In this document: in pieces, positions 35,161-45,168 of the stretch
Position numbering within the stretch: position 1 is the first letter of the stretch
How the letters are laid out: the number at the start of each line of letters is the position of its first letter
Origin: Laccaria trichodermophora
Lineage: Eukaryota; Basidiomycota; Agaricomycetes; Agaricales; Hydnangiaceae
Assembly: GCA_018417955.1 (NCBI GenBank)
Contig: JACTVC010000008.1
Location: 1-64,000 of the forward strand
Direction of reading: 5' to 3'
Length of the DNA stretch: 64,000 bases
Position numbers and translations under genes: made by a program
Notes under the pieces: generated by a model
Seen by the model: only the letters and a program-made list of their open reading frames with translations
Told to the model about the DNA's origin: nothing
The model's database searches: none

Positions 35161-37197
35161 AGTGGATATTGTAAACTGTTGTAGTCTAAAAAAGTGGACA
35201 CTAGAAACTGTTGTAATAAAAAAAGCGAACACTAGAAACTGTTGGAATAAAAAAAGCCGACACTACAAACTGTTGCAATGAAAAAAGCAGACACTACAAA
35301 CTGTTGCAATTCAAAAATTGGACACTACAAACTGTTGTAATGAAAAAAGCGGACACTACAAACTGTTGTAATAAAAAAAGCGGACACTACAAACTGTTGT
35401 AATGAAAAAAGCGGACACTACAAACTGTTGTAATGAAAAAAGTGGACACTAGAAACTGTTGTATTAAAAAAAGTGGACACTAGAAACTGTTGTAATGAAA
35501 AAAGCGGACATTACAAACTGTTGTAATAAAAAAAGTGGACACTACAAAATGTTGTAATAAAAAAAGCAGACACTACAAACTGCTGTAATGAAAAAAGCAG
35601 ACACTACAAACTGTTGCAATTAAAAAATTGGACACTACAAACTGTTGTAATGAAAAAAGCGGACACTACAAACTGTTGTAATAAAAAAAGCGGACATTAC
35701 AAACTGTTGTAATAAAAAAAGTGGACACTACAAACTGTTGTAATGGAAAAAGCAGACACTACAAACTGTTGTAATGAAAAAGCAGACACTACAACTTTTG
35801 TAATGAGAAAAGCGGATTTTGTAGTGTATGTCCAACTCTTGAAGTTTGTCATAGCCCATTAGTAAACTTTGTAGTCTATGTCCAGCTGTTTGTAGTCTTT
35901 TGTAGTGCATTACTCATTTTTGTATTCTATGTCTGACTTTTGTAATCTATTGGTAAACCTATTGGTAAAATTTCTAGTCTATGTCTGCCTTTTGTAGTCT
36001 ACTAGTGTGCATGTCCCTTTTAGGCTATGCACCTTCCTTTTTGAGTCAAATTTTCTATGATATGATAATTGTAGCCCCTTTTCTTAGCTTTCTAAATATG
36101 TTAAAATTATATTGTTTGGTGTTGTTTTCCTGGAGAAAAAGACAAAAAGGTTGAAAAAAGCCGGCACTGTGAAAATTCATTTGCCTCATATCTCCACAAT
36201 GAGAGCACTTTAGAACATAATTCAAACAGATTCTGAAAGCTACAATTCAGGGCTATTAATTTTGTATTTTGACTATTTTAGGAAATTGGTCATGTGACCA
36301 CCCTCCTGATGACCCATTGGATGGACCCTGACAAGATAGGAAAGAAATATAGCCAGGCAGCCAATGAAATGAGGAAGAAATATGGCTAGGCAGCCAAAGA
36401 AATGGCAAAGAAATATTACTAGGGAAACAATGAAATGGAAAAGAAATGTGAATGAAATGGGAAAGAAATATGGCTAGGCAGCCAATGAAATAGGAATGAA
36501 ATGGCGAAGAAATATTGCTAGGGAAACAATGAAATGGAAAAGAAATATGAATGAAATGGGAAGGAAATATGGCTAGGCAGCCAATGAAATGGGAAAGAAA
36601 TTGCGAAGAAATATTGCTAGGGAAAAAATGAAATGGAAAAGAAATGGGAAAGAAATATGGCTAGGCAGCCAATGAAATGGGAAAGAAATGGCAAAGAAAT
36701 ATTACTAGGGAAACAATGAAATGGAGAAGAAATATTGCTAGGGAAACAATGAAATGGCAATGAAATATGAATGGAATGGGAAAGAAATATGGCTAGGCAG
36801 CCAATGAAATAGGAATGAAATGGCAAAGAAATATTGCTAAGGAAACAATGAAATGGAAAAGAAATATGAATGAAATGGGAAAGAAATATGGCTAGGCAGC
36901 CAATGAAATGGGAAAGAAATTGCGAAGAAATATTGCTAGGAAAACAATGAAATAGAAAAAAAATATGGTCAGGCAACCAATGAAATGGAAAAGAAATATA
37001 GCCAGTCAGCCAATGAAATGGGAAAGAAATGGCAAAGAAATATTGCTAGGGAAACAATGAGATATATATGAAATGGTCTGGGCCAAAAATGAAACATGTT
37101 TCATTAGATTTCCCTCATGTTTCTCATTTCATAAGACCACAGTGCCATTTACCAAAAAGTTGTGCAGGCACTTGACTGTATTTTATCATAAAAAGTG

Positions 37198-37598
37198 GTA
37201 GATACTAGTGATAATGTTTCCTCGTACGCTTGCACTGCTTTCAGATGTGGTACGTGTGAGAATAGATGAGTTTCTCTTTCCTTTTCCTTCTTATTTCTAG
37301 CAAGAATTCCTTGAACGACTTCAGGGACATGGGGCTTGATGATCATCGAAGTCGTGTTGGAACTGGAAGCTCGTGCTTCTTGTCGTACTGGATTAGTGTT
37401 TCCCTCTTCCGTCCATAGTGTCAGGTCCAGGCCTTCATCGGGTTGAATTACTGCGGGTGTTCCTGATCCCCTACTACTCCTGGGTCCTGCGGGAGAACTG
37501 GACGGCGGAGGATTGGACACTGATCTCGTAGTTCTGGAGGAGGATGGACTGGATTGCCCAGGTCCTATAAGAGTAGCTTTACGGCTGGCGCTAGTCAT
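37198..37598 (-). pseudogene. Gypsy gag N-terminal part
   Basis: Starts at ATG 37598 (MTSASRKATLIGPGQSSPSS). A Ser/Pro/Arg-rich disordered segment is followed by DEGLDLTLWTEEGNTNPVRQ, a charged helix (VVQGILARNKKEKERETHLF) and LKAVQAYEETLSLVST, where foldback 2 interrupts it. An earlier in-frame extension to 37688 is open but has a less convincing start. Confidence 0.7.
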
Positions 37599-37824
37599 GT
37601 TGGCGATGGAAGGGAAGGAAAGAAGGGATGGTTGCAATATCACTGTGTATTCTTGTTTTAACGGTGTGCTATAGATGTAATCAGGCATAGCTCCTATGTT
37701 GGCAGCAGACTGAATTCGTGGCTTGATCCAATTGATGGCCCATGGTCCACAATCGATACTTAGACTGCTTGGGGGATAAGAATTTGAGGGTTCAGGACTC
37801 CGGAACGATATTTATCGTTCCCAT
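37599..37824. other. Gypsy leader between LTR and gag
   Basis: On the minus strand, directly after the proposed LTR end (TATATCA), the sequence is atgggaacgataaatatcgt, where a primer-binding site is expected. I cannot match it to a tRNA. The perfect inverted repeat gaacgata/tatcgttc is there. Confidence 0.4.
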
Positions 37825-38854
37825 TGATATAGCAGCAGCGCCACATCTGTGAACGGTAGGTTGCATAATCACAGTATCCTCCCGTTCTTGGATTAAGCAG
37901 CTATTTTTATATTGAGTGACTCCTACAAGGGTTTACCCCTTGTCTGAGCAGCACTTTGCCACCCTTTCTGATAGCTTTACGACCCAACCAGCAGCGGTGA
38001 CGCATGCTGACGCTGGGTCAACCACTATCTCCGGGGTGACTCAGTTGTCCCTAATCGGTACTCACCAACTATCTCTCCTCAGCTGCATAACGCAATTCTG
38101 AGTCTTAGTAGTCAGCAGTCTGTTTTTCAATGAATCTGGTCACATAGTCGTGTATCCTGACTCATCTACTTAAGAGAGGATTCAAACGTCGTGAAGACTG
38201 TGGTCGCATAATCACAGTATCCAAGTCTCACTATGTTCTTCCAGGCGAAATTCTCTTCTAAGAGTCTCCAATCCGCCGCGAAATCGCGAGCAGCGATTGG
38301 GGACCCATTGAAAGGGATTCCTGAGAGACATCCTAGTTGACAAATGGTCCGCCACGTAATCGCGAGCAGCGACCACTCACTTTTTAAGACTCTCCCTGTA
38401 AGCCCTTTCCTCTTCCCTCAATTCAGATCCCTTCTATGGTCGATCTCGTCATGGACCCGAACCTTCCTCTCCCTTCAAATAGCGGACTTCACTTCACTTT
38501 GGTGAAGTCCGCAGTGCCCCCACCACTGTAAAACCATGTACGAGGACTTCTTGTGAGTGAAGTCGAGAGAGAGAGAAAGTGGATGGCTGACGACGTGTCA
38601 GCGCTTACTCCAATGGACGTGAACAGATGACAGGGTGCTTAGCTGGCCGGAAGTGTTGATGATAGAGATCTCAAGCCCTTAAGGCTCAATGAACGTGAGC
38701 TGTCAGTCGGCAGACATAGCGTGCAAGATAATGGTATTGGATCAAGAAGTGCCTCCCAACCCTAGGCTAGGGTTCTACAGAAATATGTGACTACAACTAC
38801 AAATAGAACGTATGGCTAGTCGAGTGATGTCCGTACGTCCTACTTATCCTCACA
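37825..38854 (-). repeat. Probable Gypsy 5' LTR
   Basis: On the minus strand it begins TGTGAGGATAAGTAGGACGT and ends GCTGCTGCTATATCA, about 1030 bases, with TG...CA edges. GCATAATCACAGTATCC occurs twice inside it (about 37863 and 38206). No second LTR copy was found to confirm the edges, and the inner edge is chosen by TG...CA only. Confidence 0.45.
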
Positions 38855-39066
38855 GATAGTCCACCAGATCAAGTCCATCAATCTGATACTGAGCGTCTTT
38901 GGGGTATTCAGGATCAGCTGTCTTTTACTATGGAGGAAATAAAGAAGTGGCAGGACAATGGTGGAACTTTGGACAAAAATTATAGTCCAACTCCTAGTCC
39001 AGAACCAGATGGTTCCTCAACAAGGAAAAGGTTAAGGCTCAGTCAAAGTCTCACAAGAAATTGAAG
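38855..39066 (+). pseudogene. 3' end of a KDZ companion gene (element D), cut by the Gypsy LTR
   Basis: Reads SDTERLWGIQDQLSFTMEEI, KKWQDNGGTLDKNYSPTPSP and STRKRLRLSQSLTRN, then stop. It ends just before the truncated CxC5 KDZ gene, the same order as the two genes in element B. The end, rich in Lys, Arg and Ser, resembles the basic tail of the B companion in type, not clearly in sequence. Its 5' part is missing beyond the LTR. Confidence 0.5.
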
Positions 39067-39107
39067 TAGTAGATTTCTTCTTCTTGATTTTCAGTTCAAA
39101 GTCACTA

Positions 39108-40255
39108 ATGTTTTTTCTTTGTACTTGTAGCTCAGTTTTAAACAGTATTCCATTTTTTTACAGATTTGTAGTGTCTCTTGGCTCTCTTGGTTTCACCATC
39201 ATATGCACTTTATTCTCTCTTTTGAAAGCCTTTACTTCCACTATAACTGCTTTCTCGTTTATGACAATTGTAGTGTCTCTTGGCTCTCTTGGTTTCACCA
39301 TCATATGCACTTCATTATCTCTTTTGAAAGGCTTTACTTCCACTGTAACTGCTTTCTCGTTTATGACAAGGCTATGCATTATTCTTGCCTTTGTGCCTTT
39401 GGTCTCTGCAGCTCCAAAAACCCAGCCATTTCCCAATCTGCCATTCAAAGTTTTCAGTGGATTTGTAGAACAAACATTTGGTCCAAATATATCATTGGCT
39501 ACAGTGCTTCTTCTCTTATTTACAATGACTGAAAATCCTGAATTGCTCAGTCTACATGCCCACCAACAGCATCCTGCTGAGGGTGAAAATAAAACTGTAG
39601 CTTCTGGATGGATTCGTTCTTTGTCATGTGCTATAATGCACCGATTGAAGGATGATATTAAAACAGTACTTCGTCCTGGAGAATATCAGCCAAAGCAAAA
39701 TCACCAAGTCACAAAATTGTCTACCAAACTTGATGCATTTGCAAACTTAGTGAATCTTACCCCATATGACCATTGGGGAAAGTTCAAAGAGAGACTGCAG
39801 CCAGTTTCCTATATTGCAATTCAAGCTGTTCATGCTATTTGTCCTGATAGCATTACTTGTGTTGATCAATGGTGTGCTTCTAAAGCTCTTTTGCAAATAA
39901 CCAGACCAAGAGATGTCCCATTGGTTACCTTAATCAAAGACAATATTCCTTATGAAGATGTTCCTGTTCTGACAGGCAAATGCATGCAATGTGGTGCTAT
40001 CTATTATGCAGATCATGAGCGCTTTAAAGATAACTATGGTTCTTGGACCAAGTGCTATCTAAATTCTGCACAATTTCTAAAGATAGGACAGTCTACTTGG
40101 GTTGACAGAAATTTTACACACTCTGTTCTCAGTGGAATGTATAATTTCCATGCATCAGCCTCTGTGTATACACAGCATTGGAATGATTGTGCTTCAGTTA
40201 CTGACTCCAAGGTCCAAGTTACCTGGTGTCATATTTGGCAGGCTTTTGTTCAGGA
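39108..40255 (+). pseudogene. CxC5-type KDZ transposase of element D, truncated at the 3' end
   Basis: The start is ATG 39108 (MFFLCTCSSVL). A hydrophobic N-terminal region contains a 34-residue duplication (VVSLGSLGFTIICT), from a 102-bp tandem repeat at about 39166-39370. Then comes the part homologous to the B transposase: LPFKVFSGFVEQTFGPNISL with the ISL-TVL pattern, CVDQWCASKALLQITRPRDV, VLTGKCMQCGAIYYADHERF and STWVDRNFTHSVLSGMYNF. It reads to CHIWQAFVQDS and then runs into element C at 40256. The zinc-binding Cys pairs are intact, but the CxC6 region and catalytic domain are lost. Confidence 0.7.
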
Positions 40256-40335
40256 CAGTACTTATCAGTCCCTCACTGATTCCTGCAGGACTACACTATA
40301 ATTTTGGTAATTTTGAGTTGGAGTAACAATTCTGT

Positions 40336-40343
40336 CAAGTCCC
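40336..40343. repeat. Target-site duplication of element B, left copy (caagtccc)
   Basis: Identical to 47834-47841. Confidence 0.9.
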
Positions 40344-40549
40344 GAGGTCTTTACACTCCCACTGCTTTTCCGAGCAGACTCCGGCCGGACTCCGTCGGAC
40401 TGAGGGTAATCAGAACAGAGATTTTTCTGCTTTGCAAGTGCAGTATTTTTCCGATGATTTTCCGATGATTTTCCGGCCATTTTTGGTTGGACCTTTCAGT
40501 CCAACAGACTTTTCCGGTGGACTACCAATGGACTAACAGCAAACCATCA

Positions 40550-40705
40550 GCTATAGTCCACTGGAAATGACCAAGACCAATGGAATTCCAATGGACACAG
40601 CCAATGGAAGTCCAACGGAATTCCAACGGACAAGGCCAACAGAAGTCCAACAGAATTCCGATGGACCCGACCAACGAAAGTCCAATGGATTTCCAACGGA
40701 ATGCA
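40550..40705. repeat. Left subterminal TCC-N3-GGA sites of element B
   Basis: TCCACTGGA, TCCAATGGA, TCCAACGGA and TCCGATGGA recur every 15-30 bases, often as ggaagtccaacggaattcca. The right end has the matching set TCCATCGGA, TCCAGTGGA, TCCAGCGGA and TCCGACGGA. Confidence 0.8.
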
Positions 40706-41179
40706 AGCAAGCAGGGCTCGTTACTAGTATTATTACTGAAAAAGAAAGTAAATAATAAACAACTAAATATCTACATAGTAAAGTATAGATGTCGTGGCTA
40801 GTAGTTATAATAATACGTGTGTTGTACAGTCCTGACCATTGGGTTTTTGCATTTTGTTCAGCGTGCAGGGTGAGCATTCCCAAATATGTTTGAAAGTCAC
40901 ATGGCAAGTTGTGTGATGAATCCGTCACACCATAACAATTTCTTCCCACCCTTCCTCTTCTCCCCCCATCACTACCGTCTGTCCCTCATCCTCTCGACAT
41001 CGCGTAGCCGCGTCGTTTCGGTGTAGAACGATGTTCGTGGGTCCCACAGGTAAGTCCCACATCGCTATCTCCATTTCACCGCCCACTGACAACGTTAACA
41101 ACAGGTTTGAAACCCTGTGGGGCCCATGGTGTGTCCCACCTCGATTTTTAGCACCTACTGACCAATTCAGCAGCACCAC

Positions 41180-42030
41180 GTTCCACAACCTGCTCATATA
41201 CAACACCCACGCACCCTCCACCCCACTTCCCCACCCTCTTTTACCAACGGCGCCCATCACCCATCTGCGTGCGGCACCCACGCACTCTTCAAACACCATT
41301 TCCCATTGTTTATACGGCACCCACACCTTCTTCCACTCCCTTTCCCACCCTTTTCACCAACGGCGCCCAGCGCCTCTCATTCCGCGCCTCACAAACTTCC
41401 CGATTCCGCCCATTTTGCAACAACCGCCCATCCGCAGACCCTGCGCACCCACATACCACACCCACACATCCTTCCATTCCCATTTCCACCCTTTTCACCA
41501 ACGGCGCCCACCGCCTGTCGTTTCGCGCCCAATAAACTGTTCAAACCCATCCATTTCGCAAACAGCGCCCACGGCACGCTTCGCCTTTCCGTCCAAACAT
41601 CCACCAGCGGACTCACCACATCCGCGTACCCTACCTTGTACCCTCCCACTCCCCTTTCCTACCCTTTTCACCAACGGCGCCCAGCGCCTCTCGTTCCGCG
41701 CCTCACAAACTTCCCAATTCCACCCATTTCACAACAACCGCCCACCCGCAGACCCTACGCACCCACGTAACGCACCCACGCACCCTTCCACTCCCCTTTC
41801 CCAGCTTTTTCACCAACGGCGCCCACCACCTGTCGTTTTGCGCCCAGTAAATTGCTCAAACCATCCATTTCGCAAACAGCGCCCACAGCACGCTTCGCCT
41901 TTCCATCCAAACGTCCACCAGCGGACTCACCACTTCCATGTACCCTGCCTTGTACCCTTCCACTCCCCTTTCCCACCCTTCTCACCAACGGCACCCAGTA
42001 TCCGTCATATCACGCCCAACATCGTTTCGC
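41180..42030. repeat. 314-bp tandem repeat block upstream of the element B genes
   Basis: caccaacggcgcccagcgcc recurs at 41355 and 41669, and the related caccaacggcgcccaccgcc at 41496 with caccaacggcgcccaccacc at 41811. This gives a higher-order unit of about 314 bases made of two half-units. The long proline-rich open frame through it (41031-42239) is probably a result of the repeat. It may be the upstream regulatory part of the element. Confidence 0.65.
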
Positions 42031-42442
42031 GCCCAACCGCACTCATCCCCCACCATTTCACAAACGGCGCCCAACGCCATCCCTGCAGACTCAACACATC
42101 CGCTTCCACTCCCGTCTCCTATCGTTTCACGCCCCACCTTAGACTCAATGCATCTGCTTCCACTTCCCTCCTGTATCGTTTCGTGCCCCACCTTACGTAC
42201 ACACGCCCTTTTAGTAGGAGAGTTATATACATCTGGTAGATAGTTTCTTTCGTATGTGTACATAGTTTGTATTTTTGCAAGTAAAAATTTCGTTGCAACT
42301 TTGGACTTAAGGTTTTTTTGTGAACTTTGAAGTGGTGAGAAATGCTTATGTAATGACAAGTGGACTTGACAAGTTGCTTGTTTCTTATCTCTTCCTTCAT
42401 CCACCACCATCTAAGAACATCTGAGTTAACTCCTTGCTTACT

Positions 42443-45015
42443 ATGCCTCCCAGGACTTCCAAGAACTCTGCTAATGTTCCCACCTCGCCTCCTAAGTCCC
42501 CTCCTAAGTCTCGTAGGAGTGCCAGAAAGCGTGCTGCATCGTCTGTTGATGCCTCTGTGGAACCAGCTGCCAAGAAGGTTGCCATGGACAGTGAAGTGGG
42601 TGAGACTGGAGGTGAGGGTGAGGATAATGAAGGTGGAGCTACAGGAAAGAAAGGGAACAAGGGAAACAAGTAAGAAAAATTCAATATCTCTGAATTTATT
42701 ACTGAAGTAGACCTCTCCATAGCAAAGCTGCAGGAAAGAAGGGAAAGAAGGGAATTATGTATGTTTTTTTTTCATCATAGCTTGGTCATTTGCTTACCAA
42801 TTTTTGTAGGAAATCTAGTGCCAAACCTGTAAAGGCTGCAGTTGAAAAGGCAGCCGCAGGCCAATCTACTCCGTAAGCATTTAATTCTTTTTTTTTCTAT
42901 TCTAACTCAATGACTTGTTTACCAATCTTTGTTAGGACTTCGAGGGCTAGTTCTGTAAAGGCTGCAGCTGAAAAGGCAGCCGCAGATCATCTTACCAAGT
43001 CAGTATATTTATTATATTTGAATTTTGATCACCTATTAATTTGATGCAGAACTCAGAAAATTTTGCTTGATAGTGGAGCAGCTATAGCTCCACCTCCTAG
43101 GCCTGTCCAAGAGGCTACCACAGTGGTATCTTCCACCAATGAGTAAGAACATTTTATCAGATTATATTTTTTGAGATTTACCAACTTACTTTTTCAGGCT
43201 TCAGACTATCATCGAAAAGCAAGCACCAGCTGTGGTAAAGGCTCCTCGTCAGCGTGTAACTGAAGTTCCAGAGGGAGAGTCGTCTGCTGAAGAGGGTATG
43301 ACAGATGACGAGGTGAAGGACAAAGGAAAGGGAAGAGACATTGCAAATATTGGAGAAGTGAGTGGGAGTGGGAGTGAGAGTGGTGATCAGGATGAGCTAA
43401 AGGGTCAGGATGATGGCGAAGATGAGGGTGAAGAAGATGGCGAAGATGAGGGTGAAGATGAGGGTGGCGAAGATGGTGAAGAGGAGGGTGAGGATGAGGG
43501 TGAAGAGGAGGGTGGAGATGATGATGAAGTTGAGGGGGAGAAGGACAAGGAGTCAGGTGATGATGTGGAAAAAGTTGAGGAGGATGCAGGCAAAGTCAAA
43601 GATGCAGGTGTTGATCAAGATGTTGAGATGGTGGACATCAACAAGGTTGGAACTGTGGCAGAGACAACTGTCTCTGTTGCAACTGCTGCGATGGTGAACA
43701 CCATTGAAGTAACCACTTTAGAGGGTGAGTAGAGTGATTTAAGCTAGGATTTTAAATTTTCTGATCTGTTTATTAATTTTAGAAATGGCTGTTACTCTTG
43801 ATGACCTTCAAGGTGCTAGCAAGACAATTGGTCAGTTTAATTGTATCTGTCTGCCATTATTTATAAATTTAATCTCCAGGTGGATTTGCACGTGGCAATG
43901 CTGTTGGAAATACCTATGGCTTTGGTGATGAACCCTTGGTCGATCTGCCTGCATTACAACAGAAAGGCAAGATCATGGTTTATATTTCGAGAAGTGACCC
44001 ATCTACTATTGTGCCTACTGAAACCCCTCCATCCTTTCAAAAAATGCTGGCGATCTCTCATATGTCTAAACCTCTCTTCGATGCTCTTGGAAAAAAGTGG
44101 CCTACCATCAAGAATCCTGGTAAGTTGTCTTACCTTAATTCATAGACATATGCTGACTTCTTTGGAATAGAATACACGATTTTTGTTCATGATATTGTCT
44201 GGACTCTTTTGGGCTCTTTTGAAGAGATTACATCAGTTGAGGGAGATGAAGAGATCACTTGGCACACAGAAAACAACAAGCCAATCCTTCAGATTCTTTT
44301 GGTAATTTTTTTCTTACACTTTTTGATTGGTAATTCAATGATACCACAGAGCAACTTCACTTTACCAAGTCTCTCATCTACTATCGTTGTTGCCTCAGCT
44401 GCTAGTCCTGGTCTTCCTGTTGCTGCTGCTGCTACTACTAGCCAACTTGTTCCAGTCGTGGCTGGCCCGCCTCAGGGTGTTCGGGTTCACTTTACCCAAG
44501 AGCAGACTGCAATGGCTGACGCTCTTGAGATTCCAGTGGCTTTGCATCGTGCTGGTAATGCACTTAAACTTCAGGAACATTACACTCGCTATCTTGCTCT
44601 TCTTGAGGCTGAGAAGAAATTCAAGAAGCTGCAGAAGGATGGAACTTGGCCTGCAGAGCTTAGGCTGCCTGTCGGTAGAGAGATTCCAAACCTCTTCATC
44701 GGCAAATCGACCTGGCATGATTATTGGACCAAGATTTTTCCTCACATCGCAGAGTATCCAGAAATGGTAAAATGGTTGAGTAATGATGAGGACAGTATGG
44801 AGACTGAAGAGTTGTTTGGGGTGAAGATGAAGGCGTATCATTTTGCAGAGTTGCTTGCTTGGGTGCAGAATGGGGGATCATTGATCAAGCCGAAGAAAGG
44901 TGCAGCAAAGGAGGCATCTGCAGGCACATCGAAGAAATCATCTACCTCGAAGAAGCCTGCTGGATCTGCTAAGAAGGTGGCCACTTCCAAGAGTGGAAGT
45001 TCCAAGCGCAAGTAG
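42443..45015 (+). CDS. Element B companion protein, function unknown, ten exons, 697 residues
   Basis: Exons by GT-AG and phase: 42443-42669, 42723-42758, 42810-42872, 42936-42998, 43050-43142, 43198-43724, 43783-43830, 43880-44119, 44171-44301, 44350-45015. The frame closes at 2094 nt. The start is MPPRTSKNSANVPTSPPKSP, a basic, Lys/Ser/Pro-rich region like a nuclear signal. Exons 3 and 4 are both 63 nt and near copies (KPVKAAVEKAAA; SSVKAAAEKAAA). Exon 6 has a long Asp/Glu-rich run. The conserved-looking part is GGFARGNAVGNTYGFGDEPL, MLAISHMSKPLFDALGKKWP, LRLPVGREIPNLFIGKSTWH. The tail is Lys/Ser-rich (TSKSGSSKRK). No family recognised. It may be the DNA-binding partner of the transposase; that is inference from position and charge. 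Confidence 0.75.
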
Positions 45016-45168
45016 TAAGTATGCTAACTTTGACAGCTCAAATCTTTGTACTATCATCTGGCTATATCTCATGAATTTCTTTTGTACAGTAGTTTGAATC
45101 TTTTGGTCCTGCTTGTTCTTTGCTATTATCTGGATGGTCTTGCTGGCAACTTGAGTAGTTTGGTCTTT

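Larger units (their letters stand above)
30973..37197. mobile_element. Foldback element 2, inserted in Gypsy gag and itself split by element A
   Basis: The ends are inverted copies that start CACTTTTATGATAAAATACA (left) and CACTTTTTATGATAAAATAC (right, one extra T). The mirrored parts include TCAAGTGCCTGCACAACTTT and aaacatgtttcatttttggc. Flanking 8-mers gtagctac and gtagatac are the target duplication. The arms hold a 33-bp repeat block (31100-31840, mirrored 36340-37070), a unique part with ctgaattgtagctttcagaa, then the 31-bp module array (32340-32702, mirrored 35160-35820). The axis is near 34876. Element A interrupts the left arm. Gag reads SLVST at the right flank and resumes left of it. 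Confidence 0.85.
15185..38854 (-). mobile_element. Ty3/Gypsy chromodomain retrotransposon, decayed and split by nested insertions
   Basis: On the minus strand the order is LTR (about 38854-37825), gag (37598 down to about 28730), protease (about 27976), reverse transcriptase and RNase H (26512-24870), integrase (24650-24165, then 17963-17498, then 15846-15185) and a terminal chromodomain. That is standard Ty3/Gypsy order for a chromovirus. Four insertions split it: 15847-17497, 17964-24161, 26331-26901 and 30973-37197. Without them about 9 kb remains. Several in-frame TGA codons and frameshifts show it is dead. Only one LTR is recognisable. Confidence 0.85.

Noticed and set aside
41031..42239. 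402-residue proline-rich open frame in element B
   Set aside because: It follows the 314-bp repeat, overlapping frames are also open, and no intron or domain supports it. It could still be a leader transcript.
43405..43599. Ser/Pro-rich minus-strand ORF
   Set aside because: Antisense of the acidic repeat in the companion gene.
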